From: Citrobacter freundii
GTDB taxonomy: Bacteria; Bacteroidota; Bacteroidia; Chitinophagales; Chitinophagaceae
Direction: 5' to 3'
Length of the DNA stretch: 64,000 nucleotides
Assembly: GCA_003243445.1 (NCBI GenBank)
Contig: QFQQ01000017.1
Coordinates: 1-64,000 of the forward strand
Made by a program: the position numbers and the translations under genes. The notes under the pieces are model-generated. The model was not told where the DNA came from. It was given only the letters and a program-made list of their open reading frames with translations, and did no database searches. Of this stretch, positions 53,715-62,191 are shown in pieces; within the stretch, counting starts at the first letter, position 1; every line of letters begins with the position of its first letter.

Positions 53715-54335
53715 CTTTAAGCGTAAAACCAAGAGAGCGTCCAGGATTGAATTCCTGTTAGCCTGCTTTTGGGTCTATCTGTTTTTCAGAACGATCCTGG
53801 CACCTCATCCTTTTCCCTTGTCCTTTAATTTGGTTTTTGCTGCAATTTGTTTTATAGGTCTGCAAGCTATAGTTGCCGATGGCTTGCAAAGAATTGTAAG
53901 AATTCTACTGTATGCCGCAGTGTCGTCTCAAATTTTCATTTTCTCCATCTGTGCCTATCATATATTTGACCTGTCTCCGTTTATCCAAAGTCGTTATACG
54001 CTCAACGCAAGTGTTTTCGGCATCGTATTGTCTGTTAATTTTTCAATCCTGCCTCATCTCTTTCGAGGCGCTTACGCAAGGAACGAAAGCTGTCAGCCGC
54101 CAGTATCGCGGCAATAGTGATAAGCGTGGTCACCCTGACACTAATTTATTTCAGTCATAGCCGCACCGCTTGGCTAACGATATTGTTGCTGGCTTTTATA
54201 GAACTTTACAGTTTTCTAAGAACGACACAGACAAAAAAAGTCTTTAGAAAAGTGTTCCCAATCTGCCTGTCGGTAATACTTGCTGTATCAACATCAGTTC
54301 GTCATTTCGGCTTAGCATATCCCCACTTAGATTAA
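53715..54335 (+). pseudogene. Remnant of a polytopic membrane protein, O-antigen ligase-like
   Basis: One frame reads EFLLACFWVYLFFRTIL from about 53749 and stays hydrophobic to 54117. A second frame takes over near 54080 and reads LTLIYFSHSRTAWLTILLLAF to 54335. The SRTAWL segment after a membrane helix is typical of O-antigen ligase/polymerase-like proteins. No good start codon, a frameshift and a truncated end indicate a decayed gene. The assignment rests on one short motif. Confidence 0.5.
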
Positions 54336-54387
54336 TTTTCAGCTCCTGCTAATGTTCAACTTTGCATAGAACAAATAAAATAACAAT

Positions 54388-55194
54388 ATGCAAAAGACGA
54401 TTTTCATTACCGGTGCCTCATCCGGACTAGGCAAGGCTACCGCTAAATTATTTCAGGAAAAGGGCTGGAAAGTGATCGCATCCATGCGGAGACCTGAAGA
54501 GGAAAAAGAATTAAACGGTCTTCCAAACATAACCGTGATTGAGCTGGATGTTACCGACACAGCGAAAAGCCAGGAAACGATATCTGAAATTTTGAAAGCC
54601 GGGTCAGTTGATGTTGTCCTGAACAATGCGGGTTACGGTCTTATTGGTCCATTGGAATCCTTCACAACCGAACAGATTCAGTTGCAGATCCAGACCAATT
54701 TAATGGGCGTTATCCATATCACGCAAGCATTCATTCCCCATTTTAGGGAAAGAAGAAATGGAACGTTCATTAACGTCACCAGTACGTTTGGCCTTTTGGG
54801 ATACCCAACATGTTCCATTTACAACGCGAGCAAATTTGCCGTAGACGGATTTTCGGAAGGCCTGGCTTATGAGCTGGCTCAGTTTGGCATCAATGTCAAA
54901 GTGGTTGCTCCCGGAGGTATGCAGACTGACTTCGCGGGAAGATCTCTGCAGGGAGGAATGCACCAAGCATACGGTCAACTTGTAGCAAAGGTTAGTGAAG
55001 GTTATAGTAAGGAGCAGATTGCCAATTACACAAAGGCGGAAGATGTGGCCCAGATAATCTATGGCGCAGCTACCGATGGCAAATCCAAGCTCAGGTATGT
55101 TGCAGGCAATGATGCCATTGCCCTGTATAATGAACGTCTGGAATTGACACCTGAAGGCCAATTCGAAAAGATTCGCGCCCAGTTTATATTTTAA
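54388..55194 (+). CDS. SDR-family oxidoreductase
   Basis: 268-aa classical short-chain dehydrogenase/reductase. TGASSGLG at 8-15 binds the nucleotide, NNAG at 79-82, and the catalytic Ser132, Tyr145 and Lys149 (YNASK) are all present. Arg34/35 after the second strand suggest NADP preference. Likely acts on a small carbonyl compound. The AraC-type regulator gene lies 72 bp downstream on the same strand and may control it. Confidence 0.9.
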   Translation: MQKTIFITGASSGLGKATAKLFQEKGWKVIASMRRPEEEKELNGLPNITVIELDVTDTAKSQETISEILKAGSVDVVLNNAGYGLIGPLESFTTEQIQLQIQTNLMGVIHITQAFIPHFRERRNGTFINVTSTFGLLGYPTCSIYNASKFAVDGFSEGLAYELAQFGINVKVVAPGGMQTDFAGRSLQGGMHQAYGQLVAKVSEGYSKEQIANYTKAEDVAQIIYGAATDGKSKLRYVAGNDAIALYNERLELTPEGQFEKIRAQFIF

Positions 55195-55266
55195 TTCTAT
55201 CGTAATTCCTGGTTGGCGGATTTTGGCAGTCAGGAATTGCTTCTTATGAATTATTAAATTTGTATC

Positions 55267-56178
55267 ATGAAAAAACAACCGGTCATCTTTAATTCCCTAT
55301 CCCAATTGCATAAAGCAATGGGACAGCCGGCCCCTTTTCATCCGCTAATAAGTATCATCAATTACGGAGAGGCCCAGTTCGACCCCAAAGATTTCGAACA
55401 GGGTATTATTCTGAACTTTTATAAGATTTCTTTCAAGACAAGCTTTTCCGGCAAACTGAGATATGGTCAGGGATATTATGATTTTGAGGAAGGTGGAATG
55501 TCGTTCATCGCCCCCGGCCAACTGATCAGGATGCAGGACGAAGAAGCCGATTATGATGGCATGACCCTACACATCCATCCTGATTTTCTAAGGCCGTATC
55601 CTTTGAGTGCTGCCATCAGGCATTACGGCTATTTCAGCTATTCGGCAGCAGAGGCACTGTATCTTTCCGAAAAGGAGAAAGTAACTATTCTCAGTATTTA
55701 CCGGTTCATTCAGGAAGAGCTAAGCCAGCGCATTGATAAATTCAGTCAGGATGTGATCATTTCGCAGATCGAGGTGCTGCTTAATTATGCCAACCGCTTT
55801 TATGACCGCCAGTTCCTGACCAGAAAAACAGTGAATAACGATCTTCTTGCCAGGCTGGAACAGCTGCTGGAAGACTACTTTAACGAAGAGAGATTACTGG
55901 TTAACGGACTACCTACCGTTAATGCTTTGGCGGAGAAGCTTAATGTAACGCCACGCTACCTGAGTGATCTTTTGCGGAATCTTGTCGGGTTGAACTCGCA
56001 ACAGTTCATCCATGAAAAGGTCATAGAAAAGGCAAAGGGGTATCTTGCAAAAGATGAACTGACCATCGCGGAAATTGCCTATCACCTGGGATTTGAACAT
56101 CCACAGTCTTTTAATAAATTGTTTAAAAGTAAGACCTCCTTCTCTCCGTCTGACTATAAGAAATCCCTGTTGAACTAG
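55267..56178 (+). CDS. AraC-family transcriptional regulator
   Basis: 303 aa. An N-terminal sensor domain with cupin-like character (about 15-110, YDFEEGGMSFIAPGQL) is followed by a C-terminal double HTH (about 215-300): VNALAEKLNVTPRYLSDLLR and TIAEIAYHLGFEHPQSFNKLFK. Intact. Clearly paralogous to the regulator at 57784-58698. Probably regulates the adjacent SDR or other genes in this accessory block. Confidence 0.9.
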   Translation: MKKQPVIFNSLSQLHKAMGQPAPFHPLISIINYGEAQFDPKDFEQGIILNFYKISFKTSFSGKLRYGQGYYDFEEGGMSFIAPGQLIRMQDEEADYDGMTLHIHPDFLRPYPLSAAIRHYGYFSYSAAEALYLSEKEKVTILSIYRFIQEELSQRIDKFSQDVIISQIEVLLNYANRFYDRQFLTRKTVNNDLLARLEQLLEDYFNEERLLVNGLPTVNALAEKLNVTPRYLSDLLRNLVGLNSQQFIHEKVIEKAKGYLAKDELTIAEIAYHLGFEHPQSFNKLFKSKTSFSPSDYKKSLLN

Positions 56179-56288
56179 CTCCTGTCCCTGTTTCCTGTAT
56201 TTGGTTACATTATTCGGTAATTGGGCAACAGTTACCGGTAATGGCTACTTTAATTTTGTTCATCATTCATCAAATAAATCTTAATGAT

Positions 56289-56612
56289 ATGGACATCATA
56301 CTTACAGGTTCCCTGGGAAATATAGGCAGGCCATTGGCGGAGCAGTTGATCAGCGAAGGGCATCATCTGACTATTATAAGCAGCAATCCGCTTAAAGCGT
56401 AAGCCATTGAACAACTCGGAGCAAAAGCGGCGATCGGAGAGCTGTCGGACGTTGGGTTTCTTATGCAGACCTTTAAAGGCGCCGACGCTGTTTTTGCCAT
56501 GGTGCCCACAGATATGACGAGCGTAGATATGAACTTGGATATATTGAAGATTGGCGAGGCATATGATGCCGCCATACGTGTAGCCAAGGTTAAACGCGTG
56601 GTGATGCTCTAG
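56289..56612 (+). pseudogene. NmrA-like NAD(P)-binding protein remnant
   Basis: The frame from ATG 56289 reads MDIILTGSLGNIGRPLAEQL (Rossmann start), meets TAA at 56400-56402 (codon 38), continues AIEQLGAKAAIGELSD and FKGADAVFAMVP, and ends at TAG 56610-56612 after KRVVML. Intact relatives are about 280-300 aa, so the C-terminal two thirds are missing. Lies between the AraC gene and the aldo/keto reductase. Confidence 0.75.
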
Positions 56613-56687
56613 GCTAATATTATGATTTGCCCACAAGAGAATTGATAGGGCATACATCAGCATTCAGTATTTAAAATCAAAAGTCAG

Positions 56688-57674
56688 ATGAAAACAAGAA
56701 AATTAGGAACGCAGGGATTGGAAATCCCGTTGATAGGCCTGGGCTGCATGGGCATGAGTCCATCGGTTGGCTTTAATACCTATGGAAAGGCAGATGAAAG
56801 GGAATCGATAGCGACGATACACCGCTCGCTTGAACTGGGAGGTAATTTCCTCGATACTGCCGACCTGTACGGGCCCCTGGTCAATGAACGGCTGGTAGGA
56901 AATGCAATTAAGGGAAACAGGGATAAATACATCATTGCCACAAAATTCGGGTTCGAAATTGACGATAACGAAGAGGTAACCTGGCGCATCAACGGTAGAC
57001 CGGATTATGTAAAAAGAGCGGTGGAACGGTCCCTGAAGAATTTACAGACGGACATGATCGACCTCTATTACTTGCATCGTCCCGATCCGGAAGTTCCCAT
57101 CGAAGATACCGTCGGGGCAATGGCCGAACTGGTAAGGGAAGGCAAGATCAAATATATCGGTATTTCGGAAGTAACCGGGGAACTGATACGAAAGGCAAAT
57201 AATACCTTTCCCATCACCGCTGTTCAAAATGAATATTCCCTCTTTGAACGAAGTGCCGAAGAAGATGGTGTATACCAGGTTACCAAGGAGCTCGGGATAG
57301 GACTGGTGGCCTATTCACCTCTTGGAAGGGGATTTCTGACCGGGCAGATCAAGACGCCCGATGATTTCGATGCGGACGATTTCAGAAGGTCCATACCCCG
57401 CTTCCAGGGTGAACAGTTTTACAGGAATATAAAATTGGTTGGGGAACTGCAAAAAATGGCTGCCGAAAAATCGATCACCGAAACGCAGTTGTCGATTGCT
57501 TGGGTGATTGCTAAAGGAGTAACACCGATACCAGGTACAAAAAGGGTGAAATATATCGAGCAGAATATTGCTGCAACAGAGGTTTCACTCAGCAGAGAGG
57601 ATATGGAACGTGTCGAGCGTATCATTCCACTTGGTACCCACACCGGGGACAGGAATATTCTACAGTCCTTCTGA
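56688..57674 (+). CDS. Aldo/keto reductase
   Basis: 328 aa of the AKR type common in bacteria and plants (perakine reductase-like/AKR13). The tetrad is complete: Asp56, Tyr61, Lys86 and His130 (LHRPDPE). GLGCMGMS at 17-24 and PIPGTKR near 282-288 (NADP site) are characteristic. Reduces aldehydes or ketones with NADPH. An AraC paralog follows 109 bp downstream, repeating the oxidoreductase-AraC arrangement seen at 54388-56178. Confidence 0.9.
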   Translation: MKTRKLGTQGLEIPLIGLGCMGMSPSVGFNTYGKADERESIATIHRSLELGGNFLDTADLYGPLVNERLVGNAIKGNRDKYIIATKFGFEIDDNEEVTWRINGRPDYVKRAVERSLKNLQTDMIDLYYLHRPDPEVPIEDTVGAMAELVREGKIKYIGISEVTGELIRKANNTFPITAVQNEYSLFERSAEEDGVYQVTKELGIGLVAYSPLGRGFLTGQIKTPDDFDADDFRRSIPRFQGEQFYRNIKLVGELQKMAAEKSITETQLSIAWVIAKGVTPIPGTKRVKYIEQNIAATEVSLSREDMERVERIIPLGTHTGDRNILQSF

Positions 57675-57783
57675 GTGCACCGGAATAATAGCTTGTCATA
57701 AAATCAAGCGGGAGAACGGTAGCGACCGCTTGATTTCCCTATCAATGTTAACTAGTCAGGTTTAAAATCATAATCGAACCACA

Positions 57784-58698
57784 ATGTCAAATCATACTTT
57801 TACGGTAATCAATTCCGTCACAGATTACCACCGGCTCCTTGAACTGGATAAGCCGCTGCACCCGTTGGTGAGCATTATTGATTTTTCAGCGGTGAGCTAT
57901 GTAAATCCCGCCGCAAACATTTCTATTGTGATGGATCTGTACTCCATTTCCATCAAGCAGAATCCCGATTGCGTGTTACGGTATGGACCAAAGCACTATG
58001 ACTTCACAGAAGGGGTAATGTCATTTATCAAGCCCGGCCAGGTGTTGACGGTAGAGCCATCCAGCAGTCCGGTAACCGAGGGATTCTCATTAGTCTTCCA
58101 TCCGGATTTTATCCGCTCGTTTCCCATGGCTTCAAAATTAAAGAACTACGCATTTTTTGATTACGAGGTAAATGAAGCATTGTTCTTGTCCGAAAGGGAA
58201 AAGATGCATATCCGGACGCTGATGACTGGGATCATGCAGGAATACAGCAACAGAATTGACGGGTTCAGCCAAGAGGCCATTGTAGCTTTTATCGACCTCC
58301 TGCTGGTATATGGCAACCGGTACTACAACCGTCAGTTCATCACCAGAAAGTCCAACAACGAGCACTATGTTGTCAAATTTGAAAAGATGCTGGAATCCTA
58401 TTTTTCTTCCGGAAAACTCCTGGAGTCCGGGTTGCCGAATGTGAAATATTTTGCCGAGCAACTGCACATGTCGCCCAATTACCTGAGCGACCTGTTGCGC
58501 CTATCCACGGGACAAAGTGCACAGGGCCATATCCAGGACCGTCTCCTTGAAGAAGCCAAAACATTGCTTACCACATCGAATCTTAGCGTTGCGGAGATCT
58601 CCTATATACTGGGTTTTGAGCAGCCCCAGTCACTTAACAGGCTTTTCAAAAAAAAGACGAATATGTCACCGGTTCAGTTCAGGCAGTCGTTCAATTGA
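57784..58698 (+). CDS. AraC-family transcriptional regulator (second copy)
   Basis: 304 aa. Same architecture as the 55267 gene, with matching phrases such as YDFTEGVMSFIKPGQ, NRYYNRQFITRK and AEQLHMSPNYLSDLLR. The C-terminal double HTH is intact (SVAEISYILGFEQPQSLNRLFKKK). Divergence is clear by eye, so the duplication is old or the genes were acquired separately. Likely regulates the upstream aldo/keto reductase. Confidence 0.9.
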   Translation: MSNHTFTVINSVTDYHRLLELDKPLHPLVSIIDFSAVSYVNPAANISIVMDLYSISIKQNPDCVLRYGPKHYDFTEGVMSFIKPGQVLTVEPSSSPVTEGFSLVFHPDFIRSFPMASKLKNYAFFDYEVNEALFLSEREKMHIRTLMTGIMQEYSNRIDGFSQEAIVAFIDLLLVYGNRYYNRQFITRKSNNEHYVVKFEKMLESYFSSGKLLESGLPNVKYFAEQLHMSPNYLSDLLRLSTGQSAQGHIQDRLLEEAKTLLTTSNLSVAEISYILGFEQPQSLNRLFKKKTNMSPVQFRQSFN

Positions 58699-58774
58699 TC
58701 TGCTTGGGAAAAACGGCTAAGCATAAGGTGGATCCAGCTAAGTTTTCCACTACAATAACAGCCACCTTTATGGC

Positions 58775-59431
58775 ATGAAAAGTATGCGTATGTTAAGAGA
58801 TAACCAGGGTATGGTCTTTATAGTGGATATTAGCGGATATTCACAGTTTATCAGAAACGTCGATCCAACTGACGGGCTAACCATCATACGCCGCCTGCTC
58901 AGTGGGATCATTGCCTGCAACCATCTTTCTTTCAGAGTCTCTGAAATAGGAGGTGATGCGATCTTATTTTATCGGATGCGTACCCCTCCATCGATAGAAG
59001 AAATCCTGCGGCAGTTCGTACAGATGCGCAATGCATTTAAACGGATCCTCCGACTCTACCAGCTTAAACTCCCTGAAGCCGGCCAATTGGAACTGAAAGC
59101 GGTCGCACACTATGGGCATATGGAACAATTCAAAATAGACCGCTTCAACAAACTCTATGGTAACATCCTGGTGGATGCACACCGGTTATTGAAGAACAGC
59201 ATTCCTTCTAACGCTTATGTTCTATTATCTATGGACTATCTGGAACAGATGGGTGGGTTTCCATTGGATTATAATACGACCTGTGGCACCTATCAATGTG
59301 ACATATATGATGTCGGCTCCCTTTGTTACAGATATTTTCCTTTTGATGAAAAAGGAATGCCCCAAGATCTATCTCATCATACTCAGATAAAGTATGCTAG
59401 AGCTAACTTAAGGGAAAACATGTCCGTGTGA
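58775..59431 (+). CDS. DUF2652 protein, nucleotide-cyclase-like fold
   Basis: 218 aa. MVFIVDISGYSQFI at 13-26 and VSEIGGDAILFY at 55-66 match DUF2652 proteins, which are related to class III adenylate cyclases. HYGHMEQFKIDRF and YGNILVDAHRLLKNSI complete the family pattern. The two Asp residues typical of metal binding are present at the cyclase-like positions, but cyclase activity is not established for the family. Cytoplasmic. Stands alone between regulatory and NTF2-like genes. Confidence 0.75.
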   Translation: MKSMRMLRDNQGMVFIVDISGYSQFIRNVDPTDGLTIIRRLLSGIIACNHLSFRVSEIGGDAILFYRMRTPPSIEEILRQFVQMRNAFKRILRLYQLKLPEAGQLELKAVAHYGHMEQFKIDRFNKLYGNILVDAHRLLKNSIPSNAYVLLSMDYLEQMGGFPLDYNTTCGTYQCDIYDVGSLCYRYFPFDEKGMPQDLSHHTQIKYARANLRENMSV

Positions 59432-59459
59432 TCCTATTAATTATTCAAATACCAGAGAA

Positions 59460-59861
59460 ATGAAAGCAAAAGAAATCGTTACTGCCTATTATCAGGCAGT
59501 AACAGAGGGACGTTTCGCAGATGTGCCAAAGTATAAATCTCCAGAGGCTACTTATTGGATCAGTGGCGAGGGCTCCTGGCCGCTTGGCGGATGGCGGACA
59601 CCAGAAGATATGATGACCATATTTTCTTTATTGCGCGAGCGGTTTCCAAGTGGACTTAAGATTACCGTGCGGTCAATAGTTGCCCAAGGGAACGATGTGG
59701 TCGTCCATCTGAACAATCATGCTGTACGTGTTGATGGCAAGATCTATAATAACGAGATCGTGGTACTGATGAAACTTGAAAACGGTCTGATCATAGAGGA
59801 AAGGGAATTCCTGGATACCATCCATGTGAACGATCTTTTCTGCGGTGAACTGGAAAAATAA
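59460..59861 (+). CDS. NTF2-like/SnoaL-type protein
   Basis: 133 aa, alpha-plus-beta cone. IVTAYYQAVTEGRFADV at the N-terminus and the WPLGGWRTPEDM loop are typical of SnoaL-like proteins (ketosteroid-isomerase fold). It could be an isomerase, a lyase or a small-molecule-binding protein; no catalytic set can be fixed from sequence. 28 bp after the DUF2652 gene. Confidence 0.75.
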   Translation: MKAKEIVTAYYQAVTEGRFADVPKYKSPEATYWISGEGSWPLGGWRTPEDMMTIFSLLRERFPSGLKITVRSIVAQGNDVVVHLNNHAVRVDGKIYNNEIVVLMKLENGLIIEEREFLDTIHVNDLFCGELEK

Positions 59862-59954
59862 CTACATCGTCAAAACGGCGAGGGAATAATCCTTTTCGGC
59901 GAATTTCATCAGGCCGCTTTCTTTCAACTTTGTATCATAATAAACCAGTAAAGG

Positions 59955-60500
59955 ATGAGTTATTGCAGCTATATACCATTAATGAAGGAGCCCGGCCGAA
60001 GTCTCCACCAAAACTACCACGACAACCATTACGGATTTCCAATTCACGATGACAATGAACTGTTCGGCAGGTTGATCTTAGAGATCAATCAGGCAGGCCT
60101 GAGCTGGGAAACGATTTTGAAAAAAGAGTTTTCGTTTCGAAAAGCCTATAGCAATTTCAATATCAAAAAAGTAGCAGGCTATACCGAAGCCGATCGGGAA
60201 AGGCTTTTGGCCGACGCCGGAATCATAAGGAACAAGCTCAAAGTAAATGCAGCCATAGAAAACGCAAAAACAATTCTTGCGTTACAAAAAGAGTTTGGCT
60301 CTTTTGAAAAATGGCTGGAACACCACCATTTCAATACAAAAGACCAGTGGGTAAAGCTGTTCAAAAAAACATTCCGCTTTACGGGCGGGGAGATCGTAAA
60401 CGAATTTTTAATGAGCATTGGCTATCTGCGCGGGGCACATTCGGAGCATTGCCCGGTGCATCAACAGATTCTGAAGTTAAAACCAATGTGGACAAAATAA
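59955..60500 (+). CDS. tag: DNA-3-methyladenine glycosylase I
   Basis: 181 aa. YHDNHYGFP near 21-29, ELFGRLILEINQAGLSWETIL, and a C-terminal HSEHCPVH zinc-binding segment match Tag enzymes, which remove 3-methyladenine from alkylated DNA. The N-terminal zinc Cys is probably Cys4, and the catalytic Glu is in LEINQAGLSW. Slightly shorter than E. coli Tag (187 aa). Six bp before the next NTF2-like gene, so likely co-transcribed. Confidence 0.85.
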   Translation: MSYCSYIPLMKEPGRSLHQNYHDNHYGFPIHDDNELFGRLILEINQAGLSWETILKKEFSFRKAYSNFNIKKVAGYTEADRERLLADAGIIRNKLKVNAAIENAKTILALQKEFGSFEKWLEHHHFNTKDQWVKLFKKTFRFTGGEIVNEFLMSIGYLRGAHSEHCPVHQQILKLKPMWTK

Positions 60501-60506
60501 GATAAT

Positions 60507-60842
60507 ATGGATATCAACCTCTTTATACAGGAATTTATTGCCGTAAGTAATGCCTACGATACAAAAAGCTATCTACAAAAATGGCACACTGACGCTATAC
60601 TTGATGACCCCTCGGTCGGACAGGTCTTCAAGGGGCATTCGGGTATCAGGAAGTATTATGAAAGTTATTTTATTGGCTACAGAACCCAGACACGGCTTGT
60701 AAAGTTGGTTGTCACCAGCGATAATGAGGCACACATTAAAGTGGAATTTACAGGCGACTTTCCCGAAGGGAAAATAGGCGGGATATTCGACTTTACTTTC
60801 AGAGACGGAAAGATCGCAGCCGCAAAAGCCGACTTAATATAA
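60507..60842 (+). CDS. NTF2-like/SnoaL-type small protein
   Basis: 111 aa. FIQEFIAVSNAYDTKSYLQKWHTDAILDDPSVG is the usual helix-loop start of the fold, followed by four strands ending FTFRDGKIAAAKADLI. Function unknown. It belongs to the same transcript as tag. Confidence 0.7.
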   Translation: MDINLFIQEFIAVSNAYDTKSYLQKWHTDAILDDPSVGQVFKGHSGIRKYYESYFIGYRTQTRLVKLVVTSDNEAHIKVEFTGDFPEGKIGGIFDFTFRDGKIAAAKADLI

Positions 60843-60861
60843 TACTGAGATGAAACTTTCA

Positions 60862-60875
60862 GGAGCATTTGTTCC
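60862..60875. promoter_or_regulatory. Predicted TetR operator at its own promoter
   Basis: GGAGC-ATTT-GTTCC: an imperfect palindrome with the same half-sites and 4-bp spacing as 61501-61514 and 62161-62174. It lies 10 bp before the -7 element TATCTTTG at 60886-60893, so it suggests autoregulation. Confidence 0.6.
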
Positions 60876-60885
60876 AGAATGTTTT

Positions 60886-60893
60886 TATCTTTG
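60886..60893 (+). promoter_or_regulatory. TetR gene -7 element (TATCTTTG)
   Basis: Exact TAnnTTTG match 9 bp before ATG 60903. It supports the shorter start over the alternative ORF start at 60879, which lies upstream of the element. Confidence 0.5.
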
Positions 60894-60902
60894 CACCCGA
60901 TT

Positions 60903-61481
60903 ATGGCAAGAAATGTAGAATTTGATGAAGCGCTAGCAATTTCAAAAGCAATGGATGTCTTTTGGAAAAAGGGCTATAATGGCGCATCCACCCGTGACCT
61001 CACCGAAGCAATGGGCATCAGCAACAGCAGCCTGTATAATACCATCGGTGATAAGCATCAGCTTTTCATCAAGGCAATCAAGCTCTATACCGAATCCCGG
61101 ATGGATGCCGCCAGGAAAATGTTGCAGCCTATTAAATCACCGTTGAAAGCAATAGAGAAATTTATCAACTCTTCCGTGTATGCCATTACCAGTGAGCCCA
61201 ACAGCTGCCTGACCATTAAAACTACTTTTGAAGTGGCTACAAGTGATGAATCGGTACAACAGATCATCAAGGCTGATAACGACTTTACGTACAATCTACT
61301 GATCGACCTGATCAGCAAGGCCATTAAGCTGAAGGAGATCAGGATAAGTAAAGATGCAGAGATGCTAACGGACTATATTATCAACCAGTTCACCGGATGG
61401 CACGAATCTTTTATCATTCACAGGGACAAAATGAGGATCAAGAAAATGGCGGAGTTTCTGATTAAGCAGATCAGCCAATAA
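60903..61481 (+). CDS. TetR/AcrR-family transcriptional regulator
   Basis: 192 aa from MARNVEFDEALAIS. N-terminal HTH with AMDVFWKKGYNGASTRDLTEAMGISNSSLYNTIGDK, then a helical ligand-binding domain containing CLTIKTTFE. Start 60903 is chosen from the -7 element. Three matching palindromes, one at its own promoter and one before each of the next two transcription units, define a likely local regulon. TetR repressors usually release DNA on binding a small, often toxic ligand. Confidence 0.88.
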   Translation: MARNVEFDEALAISKAMDVFWKKGYNGASTRDLTEAMGISNSSLYNTIGDKHQLFIKAIKLYTESRMDAARKMLQPIKSPLKAIEKFINSSVYAITSEPNSCLTIKTTFEVATSDESVQQIIKADNDFTYNLLIDLISKAIKLKEIRISKDAEMLTDYIINQFTGWHESFIIHRDKMRIKKMAEFLIKQISQ

Positions 61482-61499
61482 AATTTTTTTAGCCAAATC

Positions 61500-61515
61500 T
61501 GGAACGATCGCTCCT
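61500..61515. promoter_or_regulatory. Predicted TetR operator upstream of the GyrI-like gene
   Basis: TGGAACGATCGCTCCT: near-perfect palindrome 14 bp before the start codon at 61529. Confidence 0.65.
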
Positions 61516-61528
61516 AAATTATAGATAG

Positions 61529-62143
61529 ATGAATATATCCCAGCAATACAAAGATTACTTCTCGGCAAGCAGTCAGCCGGAAATTGTAGAAATATCAAGA
61601 GCAAGCTATATCTCCATTTCAGGGAGCGGCAGTCCTGGAACCGATGCTTTTTATGCAAAGAAAAAAGCTATCGCAGCATTTGCAGAAGCCCTGCATAGCA
61701 GCGTTGCACATATAGATCAAGCTTTTGCCAGCGATATTGTCGAAATATTCTATTGGTTTGATGAAGACAAGGTGGGTTATGTAGATATCGGGAATTTCTA
61801 CACGACGGTGGATCTGGCCCTGCTACAGTACAGGATTGCCATACGTATCCCTGATCTTATTACCGATGTGCACATCAGGCAGGTGGCCATACAAAGAAAG
61901 GATATTCCATTTGCCACCGCCTTTGAACGTTTTGAATATACCGCTGGAAAATCTGTACAGATCTTGCACAGCGGACCTTTTGCGGGAGAACTGGAAACAC
62001 TGCCCATCCTGCAACAGTTTGCAACGGCAAACGGACTGAAAAAATCAGGGATGCACCACGAGATCCACCTGGTCAATTTCGAAAAAGGACAAAGCCAGGC
62101 CCATCTCCAAACCATCTTGCGCGATCCAGTATCAGAAGTATAA
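61529..62143 (+). CDS. GyrI-like small-molecule-binding domain protein
   Basis: 204 aa. The pattern PEIVEISRASYISISGSGSPG followed by KKAIAAFAEALHSS, and a C-terminal EYTAGKSVQILHSGPFAGE, matches stand-alone GyrI-like/SHS2 domain proteins (related to the effector-binding part of Rob). Members of this class can bind hydrophobic small molecules, and some hydrolyse them. Preceded by a TetR operator, so probably induced with the neighbouring SDR genes. Confidence 0.7.
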   Translation: MNISQQYKDYFSASSQPEIVEISRASYISISGSGSPGTDAFYAKKKAIAAFAEALHSSVAHIDQAFASDIVEIFYWFDEDKVGYVDIGNFYTTVDLALLQYRIAIRIPDLITDVHIRQVAIQRKDIPFATAFERFEYTAGKSVQILHSGPFAGELETLPILQQFATANGLKKSGMHHEIHLVNFEKGQSQAHLQTILRDPVSEV

Positions 62144-62159
62144 TTTTTTTAACTAAATA

Positions 62160-62175
62160 TGGAGCGATCGCTCCA
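62160..62175. promoter_or_regulatory. Predicted TetR operator upstream of the SDR operon
   Basis: TGGAGCGATCGCTCCA: perfect 16-bp palindrome, 16 bp before ATG 62192. The flank (TTTTTTTAACTAAATA) resembles that before the 61500 site (TTTTTTTAGCCAAATC), so the two regions look like copies of one promoter. Confidence 0.7.
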
Positions 62176-62191
62176 AAAATAAAAATCAATA

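Noticed and set aside
53546..53761. 71-aa ORF after the unknown lipoprotein
   Set aside because: No family features. A different frame gives the membrane-protein remnant sequence in its last part.
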